From Pleodorina starrii (Eukaryota > Chlorophyta > Chlorophyceae > Chlamydomonadales > Volvocaceae), in assembly GCA_030267565.1 (NCBI GenBank), contig BRXU01000040.1, positions 896,001-960,000 on the forward strand: a stretch of DNA of 64,000 bases, written 5' to 3'. Position numbers and translations under genes: made by a program. The notes below the pieces were generated by a model. It searched no databases. It was given only the letters and a program-made list of their open reading frames with translations, and had not been told where the DNA came from. Positions 20,480 to 33,200 of the stretch are shown in pieces (position 1 is the first letter of the stretch; each line of letters begins with the position of its first letter).

Positions 20480-23400
20480 TGCGCCCGTCTGCGCCCTTCT
20501 ACGCCCTTTTGTGCCCTTCTGCGCCCGTCTGCACCCGCCTGCGCCCGTCTGCGCCCGTCTGCACCCTTCTATGCCCTTCTGCGCCCGTCTGCGCCCGTCT
20601 GCACCCGTCTGCACCCTTCTGCGCCCGTCTGCGCCCTTCTACGCCCTTTTGTGCCCTTCTGCGCCCGTCTGCACCCGTCTGCACCCTTCTGCGCCCGTCT
20701 GCGCCCGTCTGCACCCGTCTGCGCCCGTCTGCGCCCGTCTGCACCCTTCTGCGCCCGTCTGCACCCTTCTACGCCCTTCTGCGCCCGTCTGCACCCGTCT
20801 GCGATCTTCTACGCCCGTCTGCGCCCGTCTGCGCCCTTCTACGCCCATCTGCACCCGTCAGCGCCCGTCTGCGCCCTTCTTCGCCCGTCTGCGCCCGTCT
20901 GCACCCTTCTGCGCACTTCTGCGCCCGTCTGCGCCCGTCTGCGCCCGTCTGCACCCTTCTGCGCCCGTCTGCGCCCGTCTGCGCCCGTCTGCGCCCGTCT
21001 GCACCCGTCTGCACCCTTCTACGCCCGTCTGCGCCCTTCTACGCCCTTTTGTGCCCTTCTGCGCCCGTCTGCACCCGCCTGCGCCCGTCTGCGCGCGTCT
21101 GCACCCGTCTGCACCCTTCTACGCCCGTCTGCGCCCTTCTACGCCCATCTGCGCCCGTCTGCGTCTGTCTGCGCCCGTCTGCGTCCTTCTACGTCCGTCT
21201 GCGCCCTTCTGCGCCCGTCTGCACCCGTCTGCGGCCGTCTGCGCCCTTCTGCACCCGTCTGCACCCGTCTGCACCCTTCTACGCCCGACTGCGCCCTTCT
21301 GCGCCCTTCTGTGCCCTTCTGCGCCCGTCTGCACCCGTCTGCGCCCGTCTGCACCCTTCTGCGCCCGTCTGCACCCTTCTACGCCCTTCTGCGCCCGTCT
21401 GCACCCTTCTGCGCCCATCTGCGCCCGTCTGTGCCCGTCTGCGCCCGTCTGCGCACGTCTGCGCCCTTCTACGCCCATCTGCGCCCGCTTGCGTCCGTCT
21501 CCGCCCTTCTTCGCCCGTCTGCGCCCGTCTGCACCCTTCTGCGCCCTTCTGCGCCCGTCTGCGCCCTTCTCCGCCCGTCTGCACCCTTCTGCGCCCGTCT
21601 GCGCCCGTCTGCGCCCGTCTGCGCCCGTCTGCGCCCGTCAGCGCCCGTCTGCGCCCGTCTGCACCCTTCTGCGCCCGTCTGCACCCTTCTACGCCCTTCT
21701 GCGCCCGTCTGCACCCGTCTGCACCCGTCTGCACCCTTTTACGCCCTTTTGGGTCCTTCTGCGCCCGTCTGCACCCGTCTGCGCCCGTCTGCGCCCGTCT
21801 GCGCCCGTCTGCACCCGTCTGCAACGGTCTGCACCCGTCTGCACCCTTCTACGCCCGTCTGCGTCCTTCTGCACCCTTCTGCGCCCTTCTGTGCCCTTCT
21901 GCATCCTTCTACTCCCGTCTGCGCCCTTCTGCGCCCGTCTGCACCCTTCTACGCCCTTCTGCGCCCGTCTGCACCCGTCTGCACCCGTCTGCACACTTTT
22001 ACGCCCTTTTGGGTCCTTCTGCGCCCGTCTGCACCCGTCTGCGCCCGTCTGCGCCCGTCTGCGCCCATCTGCACCCGTCTGCGCCCGTCTGCACCCTTCT
22101 ACGCCCGTCTGCGCCCTTCTACGCCCATCTGCGCCCGTCTGCGTCCGTCTGCGCCCGTCTGCGTCCTTCTACGTCCGTCTGCGACCTTCTGCGCCCGTCT
22201 GCGCCCGTCTGCGCCTGTCTGCGCCCGTCTGCGCCCGTCTGCGCCCGTCTGCGCCCGTCTGCACCCTTCTGCGCCCGTCTGCGCCCGTCTGCGCCCGTCT
22301 GCGCCCGTCTGCGTCTGTCTGCGCCCGTCTGCGTCCTTCTACGTCCGTCTGCGCCCTTCTGCGCCCGTCTGCACCCGTCTGCGCCCGTCTGCGCCCTTCT
22401 GCGCCCGTCTGCACCCGTCTGCGCCCGTCTGCGCCCGTCTGCGCCCATCTGCACCCGTCTGCGCCCGTCTGCGCCCGTCTGCGCCCGTCTGCGCCCGTCT
22501 GCGCCCGTCTGCGCCCTTCTGCACCCGTCTGCACCCTCTGCTCCCGTCTGCACCCTTCTACGCCCGTCTGCGCCGTTCTGCACCCTTCTACGCCCTTCTA
22601 CACCCTTTTGCGCCCGTCTGCGCCCGTCTGCGCCCTTCTGTGCCCTTCTGCATCCTTCTGCGCCCGTCTGCACCCTTCTGCGCCCTTCTGTGCCCGTCTG
22701 CGTCCTTCTGCGCCCGTCTGCAGCCGTCTGCGCCCGTCTGCACCCTTCTACGCCCTTCTGCGCCCGTCTGCACCCGTCTGCACCCGTCTGCTCCCTTCTA
22801 CGCCCTTCTGCGCCCGTCTGCACCCGTCTGCACCCGTCTGCACCCTTCTACGCCCTTCTGCGCCCTTCTACGCCCGTCTGCGCCCTTCGGCACCCTTCTG
22901 CGCCCGTCTGCGCCTGTCTGCGCCCGTCTGCACCCGTCTGCGCCCGTCTGCGCCCTTCTACGCCCGCCTATGCCCGTCTGCACCCGTCTGCGCCCGTCTG
23001 CACCCTTCTGCGCCCGTCTGCACCCTTCTGCGCCCTTCTGCGCCCGTCTGCACCCGTCTGCGACCTTCTACGCCCGTCTGCGCCCGTCTGCGCCCGTTCT
23101 GCGCCCGTCTGCACCCTTCTGCGCCCGTCTGCACCCTTCTACGCCCTTCTACATCCTTTTGTGCCCGTCTGCGACCTTCTGCGCCCGTCTGCGCCCGTCT
23201 GCGCCCGTCTGCGCCCATCTGCACCCTTCTGCGCCGGTCTGCGCCCGTCTGCGCCCGTCTGCACCCGTCTGCACCCTTCTACGCCCGTCTGCGCCCTTCT
23301 ACGCCCTTTTGTGCCCTTCTGCGCCCGTCTGCACCCGTCTGCGCCCGTCTGCGCGCGTCTGCACCCGTCTGCACCCTTCTACGCTCGTCTGCGCCGTTCT

Positions 23401-23898
23401 GCACCCTTCTACGCCCTTCTACACCCTTCTGCGCCCGTCTGCGCCCGTCTGCGCCCTTCTGTGCCCTTCTGCATCCTTCTGCTCCCGTCTGCGCCCTTCT
23501 GCGCCCTTCTGCGCCCGTCTGCGTCCTTCTGCGCCCGTCTGCGCCCGTCTGCGCCCGTCTGCACCCTTCTGCGCCCGTCTGCACCCTTCTACGCCCGTCT
23601 GCGCCCGTCTGCGCGCGTCTGCACCCGTCTGCACCCTTCTACGCCCGTCTGCGCCCTTCTACGCCCTTTTGTGCCCTTCTGCGCCCGTCTGCACCCGTCT
23701 GCGCCCGTCTGCGCGCGTCTGCACCCGTCTGCACCCTTCTACGCCCGTCTGCGCCCGTCTACGCCCGTCTGCACCCTTCTGCGCCCGTCTGCGCCCGTCT
23801 GCGCCCGTCTGAGCCCGTCTGCACCCGTCTGCGCCCGTCTGCGCCCTTCTACGCCCTTCTGCGCCCTTCTGCACCCGTCTGCACCCGTCTGCACCCTT

Positions 23899-26513
23899 CT
23901 ACGCCCGACTGCGCCCTTCTGCGCCCTTCTGTGCCCTTCTGCGCCCGTCTGCACCCGTCTGCGCCCGTCTGCACCCTTCTGCGCCCGTCTGCACCCTTCT
24001 ACGCCCTTCTGCGCCCGTCTGCACCCTTCTGCGCCCATCTGCGCCCGTCTGTGCCCGTCTGCGCCCGTCTGCGCATGTCTGCGCCCTTCTACGCCCATCT
24101 GCGCCCGCTTGCGTCCGTCTCCGCCCTTCTTCGCCCGTCTGCGCCCGTCTGCACCCTTCTGCGCCCTTCTGCGCCCGTCTGCGCCCTTCTCCGCCCGTCT
24201 GCACCCTTCTGCGCCCGTCTGCGCCCGTCTGCGCCCGTCTGCGCCCGTCAGCGCCCGTCTGCGCCCGTCTGCACCCTTCTGCGCCCGTCTGCACCCTTCT
24301 ACGCCCTTCTGCGCCCGTCTGCACCCGTCTGCACCCGTCTGCACCCTTTTACGCCCTTTTGGGTCCTTCTGCGCCCGTCTGCACCCGTCTGCGCCCGTCT
24401 GCGCCCGTCTGCGCCCGTCTGCACCCGTCTGCACCCGTCTGCACCCGTCTGCACCCTTCTACGCCCGTCTGCGTCCTTCTGCACCCTTCTGCGCCCTTCT
24501 GTGCCCTTCTGCATCCTTCTACTCCCGTCTGCACCCTTCTGCGCCCGTCTGCACCCTTCTACGCCCTTCTGCGCCCGTCTGCACCCGTCTGCACCCGTCT
24601 GCACCCTTTTACGCCCTTTTGGGTCCTTCTGCGCCCGTCTGCACCCGTCTGCGCCCGTCTGCGCCCGTCTGCGCCCATCTGCACCCGTCTGCGCCCGTCT
24701 GCACCCTTCTGCGCCCGTCTGCGCCCTTCTACGCCCATCTGCGCCCGTCTGCGTCCGTCTGCGCCCGTCTGCGTCCTTCTACGTCCGTCTGCGCCCTTCT
24801 GCGCCAATCTGCGCCCGTCTGCGCCTGTCTGCGCCCGTCTGCGCCCGTCTGCGCCCGTCTGCGCCCGTCTGCGCCCGTCTGCACCCTTCTGCGCCCGTCT
24901 GCGCCCGTCTGCGCCCGTCCGCGCCCGTCTGCACCCTTCTACGCCCGTCTGCGCCCTTCTACGCCCTTTTGTGCCCGTCTGCGCCCGTCTGCGCCCTTCT
25001 GCACCCGTCTGCACCCTCTGCACCCGTCTGCACCCTTCTACGCTCGTCTGCGCCGTTCTGCACCCTTCTACGCCCTTCTACACCCTTCTGCGCCCGTCTG
25101 CGCCCGTCTGCGCCCTTCTGTGCCCTTCTGCATCCTTCTGCGCCCGTCTGCACCCTTCTGCGCCCTTCTGCGCCCGTCTGCGTCCTTCTGCGCCCGTCTG
25201 CGCCCGTCTGCGCCCGTCTGCACCCTTCTGCGCCCGTCTGCACCCTTCTACGCCCGTCTGCGCCCGTCTGCGCGCGTCTGCACCCGTCTGCACCCTTCTA
25301 CGCCCGTCTGCGCCCTTCTACGCCCTTTTGTGCCCTTCTGCGCCCGTCTGCACCCGTCTGCGCCCGTCTGCGCGCGTCTGCACCCGTCTGCACCCTTCTA
25401 CGCCCGTCTGCGCCCGTCTACGCCCGTCTGCACCCTTCTGCGCCCGTCTGCGCCCGTCTGCGCCCGTCTGAGCCCGTCTGCGCCCTTCTACGCCCATCTG
25501 CGCCCGTCTGCGTCCGTCTGCGCCCTTCTGCGTCCTTCTACGTCCGTCTGCGCCCTTCTGCGCCCGTCTGCGCCCGTCTGCGCCTGTCTGCGCCCGTCTG
25601 CGCCCGTCTGCGCCCGTCTGCGCCCGTCTGCACCCTTCTGCGCCCGTATGCGCCCGTCTGCGCCCGTCTGCGCCCGTCTGCGCCCGTCTGCACCCTACTA
25701 CACCCTTCTGCGCCCGTCTGCGCCCTTCTGTGCCCGTCTGCGCCCGTCTGCGCCCTTCTACGCCCTTCTGCGCCCTTCTGCACCCGTCTGCACCCGTCTG
25801 CACCCTTCTACGCCCGACTGCGCCCTTCTGCGCCCTTCTGTGCCCTTCTGCGCCCGTCTGCACCCGTCTGCGCCCGTCTGCACCCTTCTGCGCCCGTCTG
25901 CACCCTTCTACGCCCTTCTGCGCCCGTCTGCACCCTTCTGCGCCCATCTGCGCCCGTCTGTGCCCGTCTGCGCCCGTCTGCGCACGTCTGCGCCCTTCTA
26001 CGCCCATCTGCGCCCGCTTGCGTCCGTCTCCGCCCTTCTTCGCCCGTCTGCGCCCGTCTGCACCCTTCTGCGCCCTTCTGCGCCCGTCTGCGCCCTTCTC
26101 CGCCCGTCTGCACCCTTCTGCGCCCGTCTGCGCCCGTCTGCGCCCGTCTGCGCCCGTCAGCGCCCGTCTGCGCCCGTCTGCACCCTTCTGCGCCCGTCTG
26201 CACCCTTCTACGCCCTTCTGCGCCCGTCTGCACCCGTCTGCACCCGTCTGCACCCTTTTACGCCCTTTTGGGTCCTTCTGCGCCCGTCTGCACCCGTCTG
26301 CGCCCGTCTGCGCCCGTCTGCGCCCGTCTGCACCCGTCTGCACCCGTCTGCACCCGTCTGCACCCTTCTACGCCCGTCTGCGTCCTTCTGCACCCTTCTG
26401 CGCCCTTCTGTGCCCTTCTGCATCCTTCTACTCCCGTCTGCACCCTTCTGCGCCCGTCTGCACCCTTCTACGCCCTTCTGCGCCCGTCTGCACCCGTCTG
26501 CACCCGTCTGCAC
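23899..26513 (+). repeat. Satellite segment duplicated at 1909-bp spacing
   Basis: A block of at least 700 bp at about 23899-24604 recurs at 25808-26513 with the same order of unit variants. A related order is also seen near 21289-21994, 2610 bp before the first copy. Confidence 0.7.
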
Positions 26514-27539
26514 CCTTTTACGCCCTTTTGGGTCCTTCTGCGCCCGTCTGCACCCGTCTGCGCCCGTCTGCGCCCGTCTGCGCCCATCTGCACCCGTCTG
26601 CGCCCGTCTGCACCCTTCTACGCCCGTCTGCGCCCTTCTACGCCCATCTGCGCCCGTCTGCGTCCGTCTGCGCCCTTCTGCGTCCTTCTACGTCCGTCTG
26701 CGCCCTTCTGCGCCCGTCTGCGCCCGTCTGCGCCTGTCTGCGCCCGTCTGCGCCCGTCTGCGCCCGTCTGCGCCCGTCTGCACCCTTCTGCGCCCGTATG
26801 CGCCCGTCTGCGCCCGTCTGCGCCCGTCTGCGCCCGTCTGCACCCTACTACACCCTTCTGCGCCCGTCTGCGCCCTTCTGTGCCCGTCTGCGCCCTTCTG
26901 TGCCCTTCTGCGCCCTTCTACGCCCTTCTGCACCCTTCTGCGCCCGTCTGCGCCCGTCTGCGCCCGTCTGCGCCCGTCTGCACCCTTCTACGCCCTTCTG
27001 CGCCCTTCTGCGCCCGCCTGCACCCGTCTGCACCCGTCTGCACCCTTCTACGCCCTTCTGCGCCCTTCTGCACCCTTCTGCGCCCTTCTTTGCCCTTCTG
27101 CATCCTTCTGCGCTCGTCTGCACCCTTCTATGCCCTTCTGCGCCCGTCTGCACCCTTCTGCACCCTTCTGCGCCCTTCTGCGCCCTTCTACACCCTTTTG
27201 GGCTCGTCTGCGCCCGTCTGCGCCCTCTTACGCCCGTCTGCACCCTTCTGCGCCCATCTGCGCCCGTCTGCGCCCGTCTGCGCCCGTCTGCGCCCTTCTA
27301 CGCCCGTCTGTGCCCTTCGGCACCCTTCTGCGCCCGTCTGCGCCTGTCTGCGCCCGTCTGCACCCGTCTGCGCCCGTCTGCGCCCTTCTACGCCCTTCTG
27401 CGCCCTTCTGCACCCGTCTGCACCCGTCTGCACCCTTCTACGCCCGTCGGCGCCCTTCTGCGCCCTTCTGTGCCCTTCTGCGCCCGTCTGCACCCTTCTG
27501 CGCCCGTCTGCACCCGTCTGCACCCGTCTGCACCCGTCT

Positions 27540-29700
27540 GCACCCTTTTACGCCCTTTTGGGTCCTTCTGCGCCCGTCTGCACTCGTCTGCGCCCGTCTG
27601 CGCCCGTCTGCGCCCGTCTGCACCCGTCTGCACCCGTCTGCACCCTTCTACGCCCGTCTGCGTCCTTCTGCACCCTTCTGCGCCCTTCTGTGCCCTTCTG
27701 CATCCTTCTGCTCCCGTCTGCGCCCTTCTGCGCCCTTCTACGCCCGTCTGCGTCCTTCTGCGCCCGTCTGCACCCGTCTGCGCCCGTCTGCACCCTTCTA
27801 CGCCCTTCTGCGCCCGTCTGCACCCGTCTGCACCCGTCTGCTCCCTTGTACGCCCTTCTGCGCCCGTCTGCACCCGTCTGCACCCGTCTGCACCCTTCTA
27901 CGCCAGTCTGCGCCCTTCTATGCCCTTTTGTGCCCTTCTCCGCCCGTCTGCACCCTTCTGCGCCCGTCTGCGCCCGTCTGCGCCCGTCTGCGCCCGTCAG
28001 CGCCCGTCTGCGCCCGTCTGCACCCTTCTGCGCCCGTCTGCACCCTTCTACGCCCTTCTGCGCCCGTCTGCACCCGTCTGCACCCTTTTACGCCCTTTTG
28101 GGTCCTTCTGCGCCCGTCTGCACCCGTCTGCGCCCGTCGGCGCCCGTCTGCGCCCGTCTGCACCCGTCTGCACCCGTCTGCACCCTTCTACGCCCGTCTG
28201 CGTCCTTCTGCACCCTTCTGCGCCCTTCTGTGCCCTTCTGCATCCTTCTGCTCCCGTCTGCGCCCTTCTGCGCCCTTCTACGCCCGTCTGCGTCCTTCTG
28301 CGCCCGTCTGCACCCGTCTGCGCCCGTCTGCACCCTTCTACGCCCTTCTGCGCCCGTCTGCACCCGTCTGCACCCGTCTGCTCCCTTGTACGCCCTTCTG
28401 CGCCCGTCTGCACCCGTCTGCACCCGTCTGCACCCTTCTACGCCCTTTTGGGTCCTTCTTCGCCCTTCTGCGACCGTCTGCGACCTTCTACGCCCGTCTG
28501 CGCCCGTCTGCGCCCTTCTACGCCCATCTGCGCCCGTCTGCGTCCGTCTGCGCCCGTCTGCGTCCTTCTACGCCCGTCTGCGCCCTTCTGCGCCCGTCTG
28601 CACCCGTCTGCGCCCGTCTGCGCCCGTCTGCGCCCATCTGCACCCGTCTGCGCCCGTCTGCACCCTTCTACGCCCGTCTGCGCCCTTCTACGCCCATCTG
28701 CGCCCGTCTGCGTCCGTCTGCGCCCGTCTGCGTCCTTCTACGTCCGTCTGCGCCCTTCTGCGCCCGTCTGCACCCGTCTGCGCCCGTCTGCGCCCTTCTG
28801 CGCCCGTCTGCACCCGTCTGCGCCCGTCTGCGCCCGTCTGCGCCCATCTGCACCCGTCTGCGCCCGTCTGCGCCCGTCTGCGCCCGTCTGCGCCCTCCTG
28901 CACCCGTCTGCACCCTCTGCACCCGTCTGCACCCTTCTACGCCCGTCTGCGCCGTTCTGCACCCTTCTACGCCCTTCTACACCCTTCTGCGCCCGTCTGC
29001 GCCCGTCTGCGCCCTTCTGTGCTCTTCTGCATCCTTCTGCGCCCGTCTGCACCCTTCTGCGCCCTTCTGCGCCCGTCTGCGTCCTTCTGCGACCTTCTAC
29101 GCCCGTCTGCGCCCGTCTGCGCCCTTCTACGCCCATCTGCGCCCGTCTGCGTCCGTCTGCGCCCGTCTGCGTCCTTCTACGCCCGTCTGCGCCCTTCTGC
29201 GCCCGTCTGCACCCGTCTGCGCCCGTCTGCGCCCGTCTGCGCCCATCTGCACCCGTCTGCGCCCGTCTGCACCCTTCTACGCCCGTCTGCGCCCTTCTAC
29301 GCCCATCTGCGCCCGTCTGCGTCCGTCTGCGCCCGTCTGCGTCCTTCTACGTCCGTCTGCGCCCTTCTGCGCCCGTCTGCACCCGTCTGCGCCCGTCTGC
29401 GCCCTTCTGCGCCCGTCTGCACCCGTCTGCGCCCGTCTGCGCCCGTCTGCGCCCATCTGCACCCGTCTGCGCCCGTCTGCGCCCGTCTGCGCCCGTCTGC
29501 GCCCTCCTGCACCCGTCTGCACCCTCTGCACCCGTCTGCACCCTTCTACGCCCGTCTGCGCCGTTCTGCACCCTTCTACGCCCTTCTACACCCTTCTGCG
29601 CCCGTCTGCGCCCGTCTGCGCCCTTCTGTGCTCTTCTGCATCCTTCTGCGCCCGTCTGCACCCTTCTGCGCCCTTCTGCGCCCGTCTGCGTCCTTCTGCG
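27540..29700 (+). repeat. Local tandem duplications of 540 bp and 609 bp
   Basis: A 540-bp block starting near 27540 is repeated from about 28080. A 609-bp block (about 28480-29088) is repeated at about 29089-29697. The 609-bp period is not a multiple of ten because each copy contains shortened units, which makes the duplication easy to recognise. Confidence 0.75.
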
Positions 29701-30281
29701 CCCGTCTGCAGCCGTCTGCGCCCGTCTGCACCCTTCTACGCCCTTCTGCGCCCGTCTGCACCCGTCTGCACCCGTCTGCTCCCTTCTACGCCCTTCTGCG
29801 CCCGTCTGCGCCCGTCTGCGCCCGTCTGCGCCCGTCTGCGCCCGTCTGCGCCCGTCTGCACCCTTCTGCGCCCGTCTGCGCCCGTCTGCGCCCGTCTGCG
29901 CCCGTCTGCGCCCGTCTGCACCCTACTACACCTTCTGCGCCCGTCTGCGCCCTTCTGTGCCCGTCTGCGCCCTTCTGCGCCCTTCTGCGCCCTTCTACGC
30001 CCTTCTGCACCCTTCTGCGCCCGTCTGCGCCCGTCTGCGCCCGTCTGCACCCTTCTACGCCCTTCTGCGCCCTTCTGCGCCCGCCTGCACCCGTCTGCAC
30101 CCGTCTGCACCCTTCTACGCCCTTCTGCGCCCTTCTGCACCCTTCTGCGCCCTTCTGTGCCCTTCTGCATCCTTCTGCGCTCGTCTGCACCCTTCTATGC
30201 CCTTCTGCGCCCGTCTGCACCCTTCTGCACCCTTCTGCGCCCTTCTGCGCCCTTCTACACCCTTTTGGGCTCGTCTGCGCC

Positions 30282-33200
30282 CGTCTGCACCCTTCTGCGC
30301 CCATCTGCGCCCGTCTGCGCCCGTCTGCGCCCGTCTGCGCCCGTCTGCGCCCTTCTACGGCCGTCTGCGCCCTTCGGCACCCTTCTGCGCCCGTCTGCGC
30401 CTGTCTGCGCCCGTCTGCACCCGTCTGCGCCCGTCTGCGCCCTTCTACGCCCTTCTGCGCCCTTCTGCACCCGTCTGCACCCGTCTGCACCCTTCTACGC
30501 CCGTCGGCGCCCTTCTGCGCCCTTCTGTGCCCTTCTGCGCCCGTCTGTACCCTTCTGCGCACGTCTGCACCCTTCTGCGCCCGTCGGCACCCTTCTACGC
30601 CCTTCTGCGCCCGTCTGCACCCTTCTGCGCCCATCTGCGTCCGTCTGTGCCCGTCTGCGCCCGTCTGCGCACGTCTGCGCCCTTCTACGCCCATCTGCGC
30701 CCGCCTGCGTCCGTCTGCGCCCTTCTTCGCCCGTCTGCGCCCGTCTGCACCCTTCTGCGCCCTTCTGCGCCCGTCTGCGCCCTTCTCCGCCCGTCTGCAC
30801 CCTTCTGCGCCCGTCTGCGCCCGTCTGCGCCCGTCTGCGCCCGTCTGCGCCCGTCTGCGCCCGTCTGCACCCTTCTGCGCCCGTCTGCACCCTTCTACGC
30901 CCTTCTGCGCCCGTCTGCACCCGTCTGCACCCGTCTGCACCCTTTTACGCCCTTTTGGGCCCTTCTGCGCCCGTCTGCACCCTTCTGCGCCCGTCTGCAC
31001 CCTTCTACGCCCTTCTGCGCCCTTCTGCACCCGTCTGCACCCTTCTATGCCCTTTTGGGTCCTTCTGCGCCCGTCTGCACCCGTCTGCGCCCGTCTGCGC
31101 CCGTCTTCGCCCGTCTGCACCCTTCTGTGCCCGTCTGCGCCCGTCTGCGCCCGTCTGCGCCCGTCTGCACCCGTCTGCACCCTTCTACGCCCGTCTGCGT
31201 CCTTCTGCACCCTTCTGCGCCCTTCTGTGCCCTTCTGCATCCTTCTGCGCCCGTCTGCGCCCTTCTGCGCCCTTCTACGCCCGTCTGCGTCCTTCTGCGC
31301 CCTTCTACGCCCGTCTGCGTCCTTCTGCGCCCGTCTGCACCGTACAGCGTTTGCGCCCGTCTGCACCCTTCTACGCCCTTCTACGCCCGTCTGCACCCGT
31401 CTGCACCCGTCTGCTCCCGTCTGCGCCCTTCTGCGCCCGTCTGCACCCGTCTGCACCCGTCTGCACCCTTCTACGCCCTTTTGGGTCCTTCTGCGCCCGT
31501 CTGCGCCCGTCTGCGCCCGTCTGCGCCCGTCTGCGCCCGTCTGCGCCCATCTGCGCCCGTCTGCGCCCGTCTGCACCCTTCTGCGCCCGTCTGCACCCTT
31601 CTACGCCCTTCTGCGCCCGTCTGCACCCGTCTGCACCCGTCTGCACCCTTCTACGCCCTTTTGGATCCTTCTGCGCCCGTCTGCACCCGTCTGCGCCCGT
31701 CTGCGCCCGTCTGCGCCCGTCTGCACCCGTCTGCATCCTTCTGCGCCCGTCTGCGCCCGTCTGCGCCCGTCTGCATCCTTCTGCACCCTTCTACGCCCGT
31801 CTGCGCCCGTCTGTGCCCGTCTGCGCCCGTCTGCGCACGTCTGCGCCCTTCTACGCCCATCTGCGGCCGCCTGCGTCCGTCTGCGCCCTTCTTCACCCGT
31901 CTGCGCCCGTCTGCACCCTTCTGCGCCCTTCTGCGCCCGTCTGCGCCCTTCTCCGCCCGTCTGCACCCTTCTGCGCCCGTCTGCGCCCGTCTGCGCCCGT
32001 CTGCGCCCGTCTGCGCCCGTCTGCGCCCGTCTGCACCCTTCTGCGCCCGTCTGCACCCTTCTACGCCCTTCTGCGCCCGTCTGCACCCGTCTGCACCCGT
32101 CTGCACCCTTTTACGCCCTTTTGGGCCCTTCTGCGCCCGTCTGCACCCTTCTGCGCCCGTCTGCACCCTTCTACGCCCTTCTGCGCCCTTCTGCACCCGT
32201 CTGCACCCTTCTATGCCCATTTGGGTCCTTCTGCGCCCGTCTGCACCCGTCTGCGCCCGTCTGCGCCCGTCTTCGCCCGTCTGCACCCTTCTGTGCCCGT
32301 CTGCGCCCGTCTGCGCCCGTCTGCGCCCGTCTGCACCCGTCTGCACCCTTCTACGCCCGTCTGCGTCCTTCTGCACCCTTCTGCGCCCTTCTGTGCCCTT
32401 CTGCATCCTTCTGCGCCCGTCTGCGCCCTTCTGCGCCCTTCTACGCCCGTCTGCGTCCTTCTGCGCCCTTCTACGCCCGTCTGCGTCCTTCTGCGCCCGT
32501 CTGCACCGTACAGCGTTTGCGCCCGTCTGCACCCTTCTACGCCCTTCTGCACCCGTCTGCACCCGTCTGCTCCCGTCTGCGCCCTTCTGCGCCCGTCTGC
32601 ACCCGTCTGCACCCGTCTGCACCCTTCTACGCCCTTTTGGGTCCTTCTGCGCCCGTCTGCGCCCGTCTGCGCCCGTCTGCGCCCGTCTGCGCCCATCTGC
32701 GCCCGTCTGCGCCCGTCTGCACCCTTCTGCGCCCGTCTGCACCCTTCTACGCCCTTCTGCGCCCGTCTGCACCCGTCTGCACCCGTCTGCACCCTTCTAC
32801 GCCCTTTTGGATCCTTCTGCGCCCGTCTGCACCCGTCTGCGCCCGTCTGCGCCCGTCTGCGCCCGTCTGCACCCGTCTGCATCCTTCTGCGCCCGTCTGC
32901 GCCCGTCTGCGCCCGTCTGCATCCTTCTGCACCCTTCTACGCCCGTCTGCGCCCGTCTGTGCCCGTCTGCGCCCGTCTGCACACGTCTGCGCCCTTTTAC
33001 GCCCGTCTGCACCCTTCTGCGCCCATCTGCGCCCGTCTGCGCCCGTCTGCGCCCGTCTGCGCCCGTCTGCGCCCTTCTACGCCCGTCTGCGCCCTTCGGC
33101 ACCCTTCTGCGCCCGTCTGCGCCTGTCTGCGCCCGTCTGCACCCGTCTGCGCCCGTCTGCGCCCTTCTACGCCCTTCTGCGCCCTTCTGCACCCGTCTGC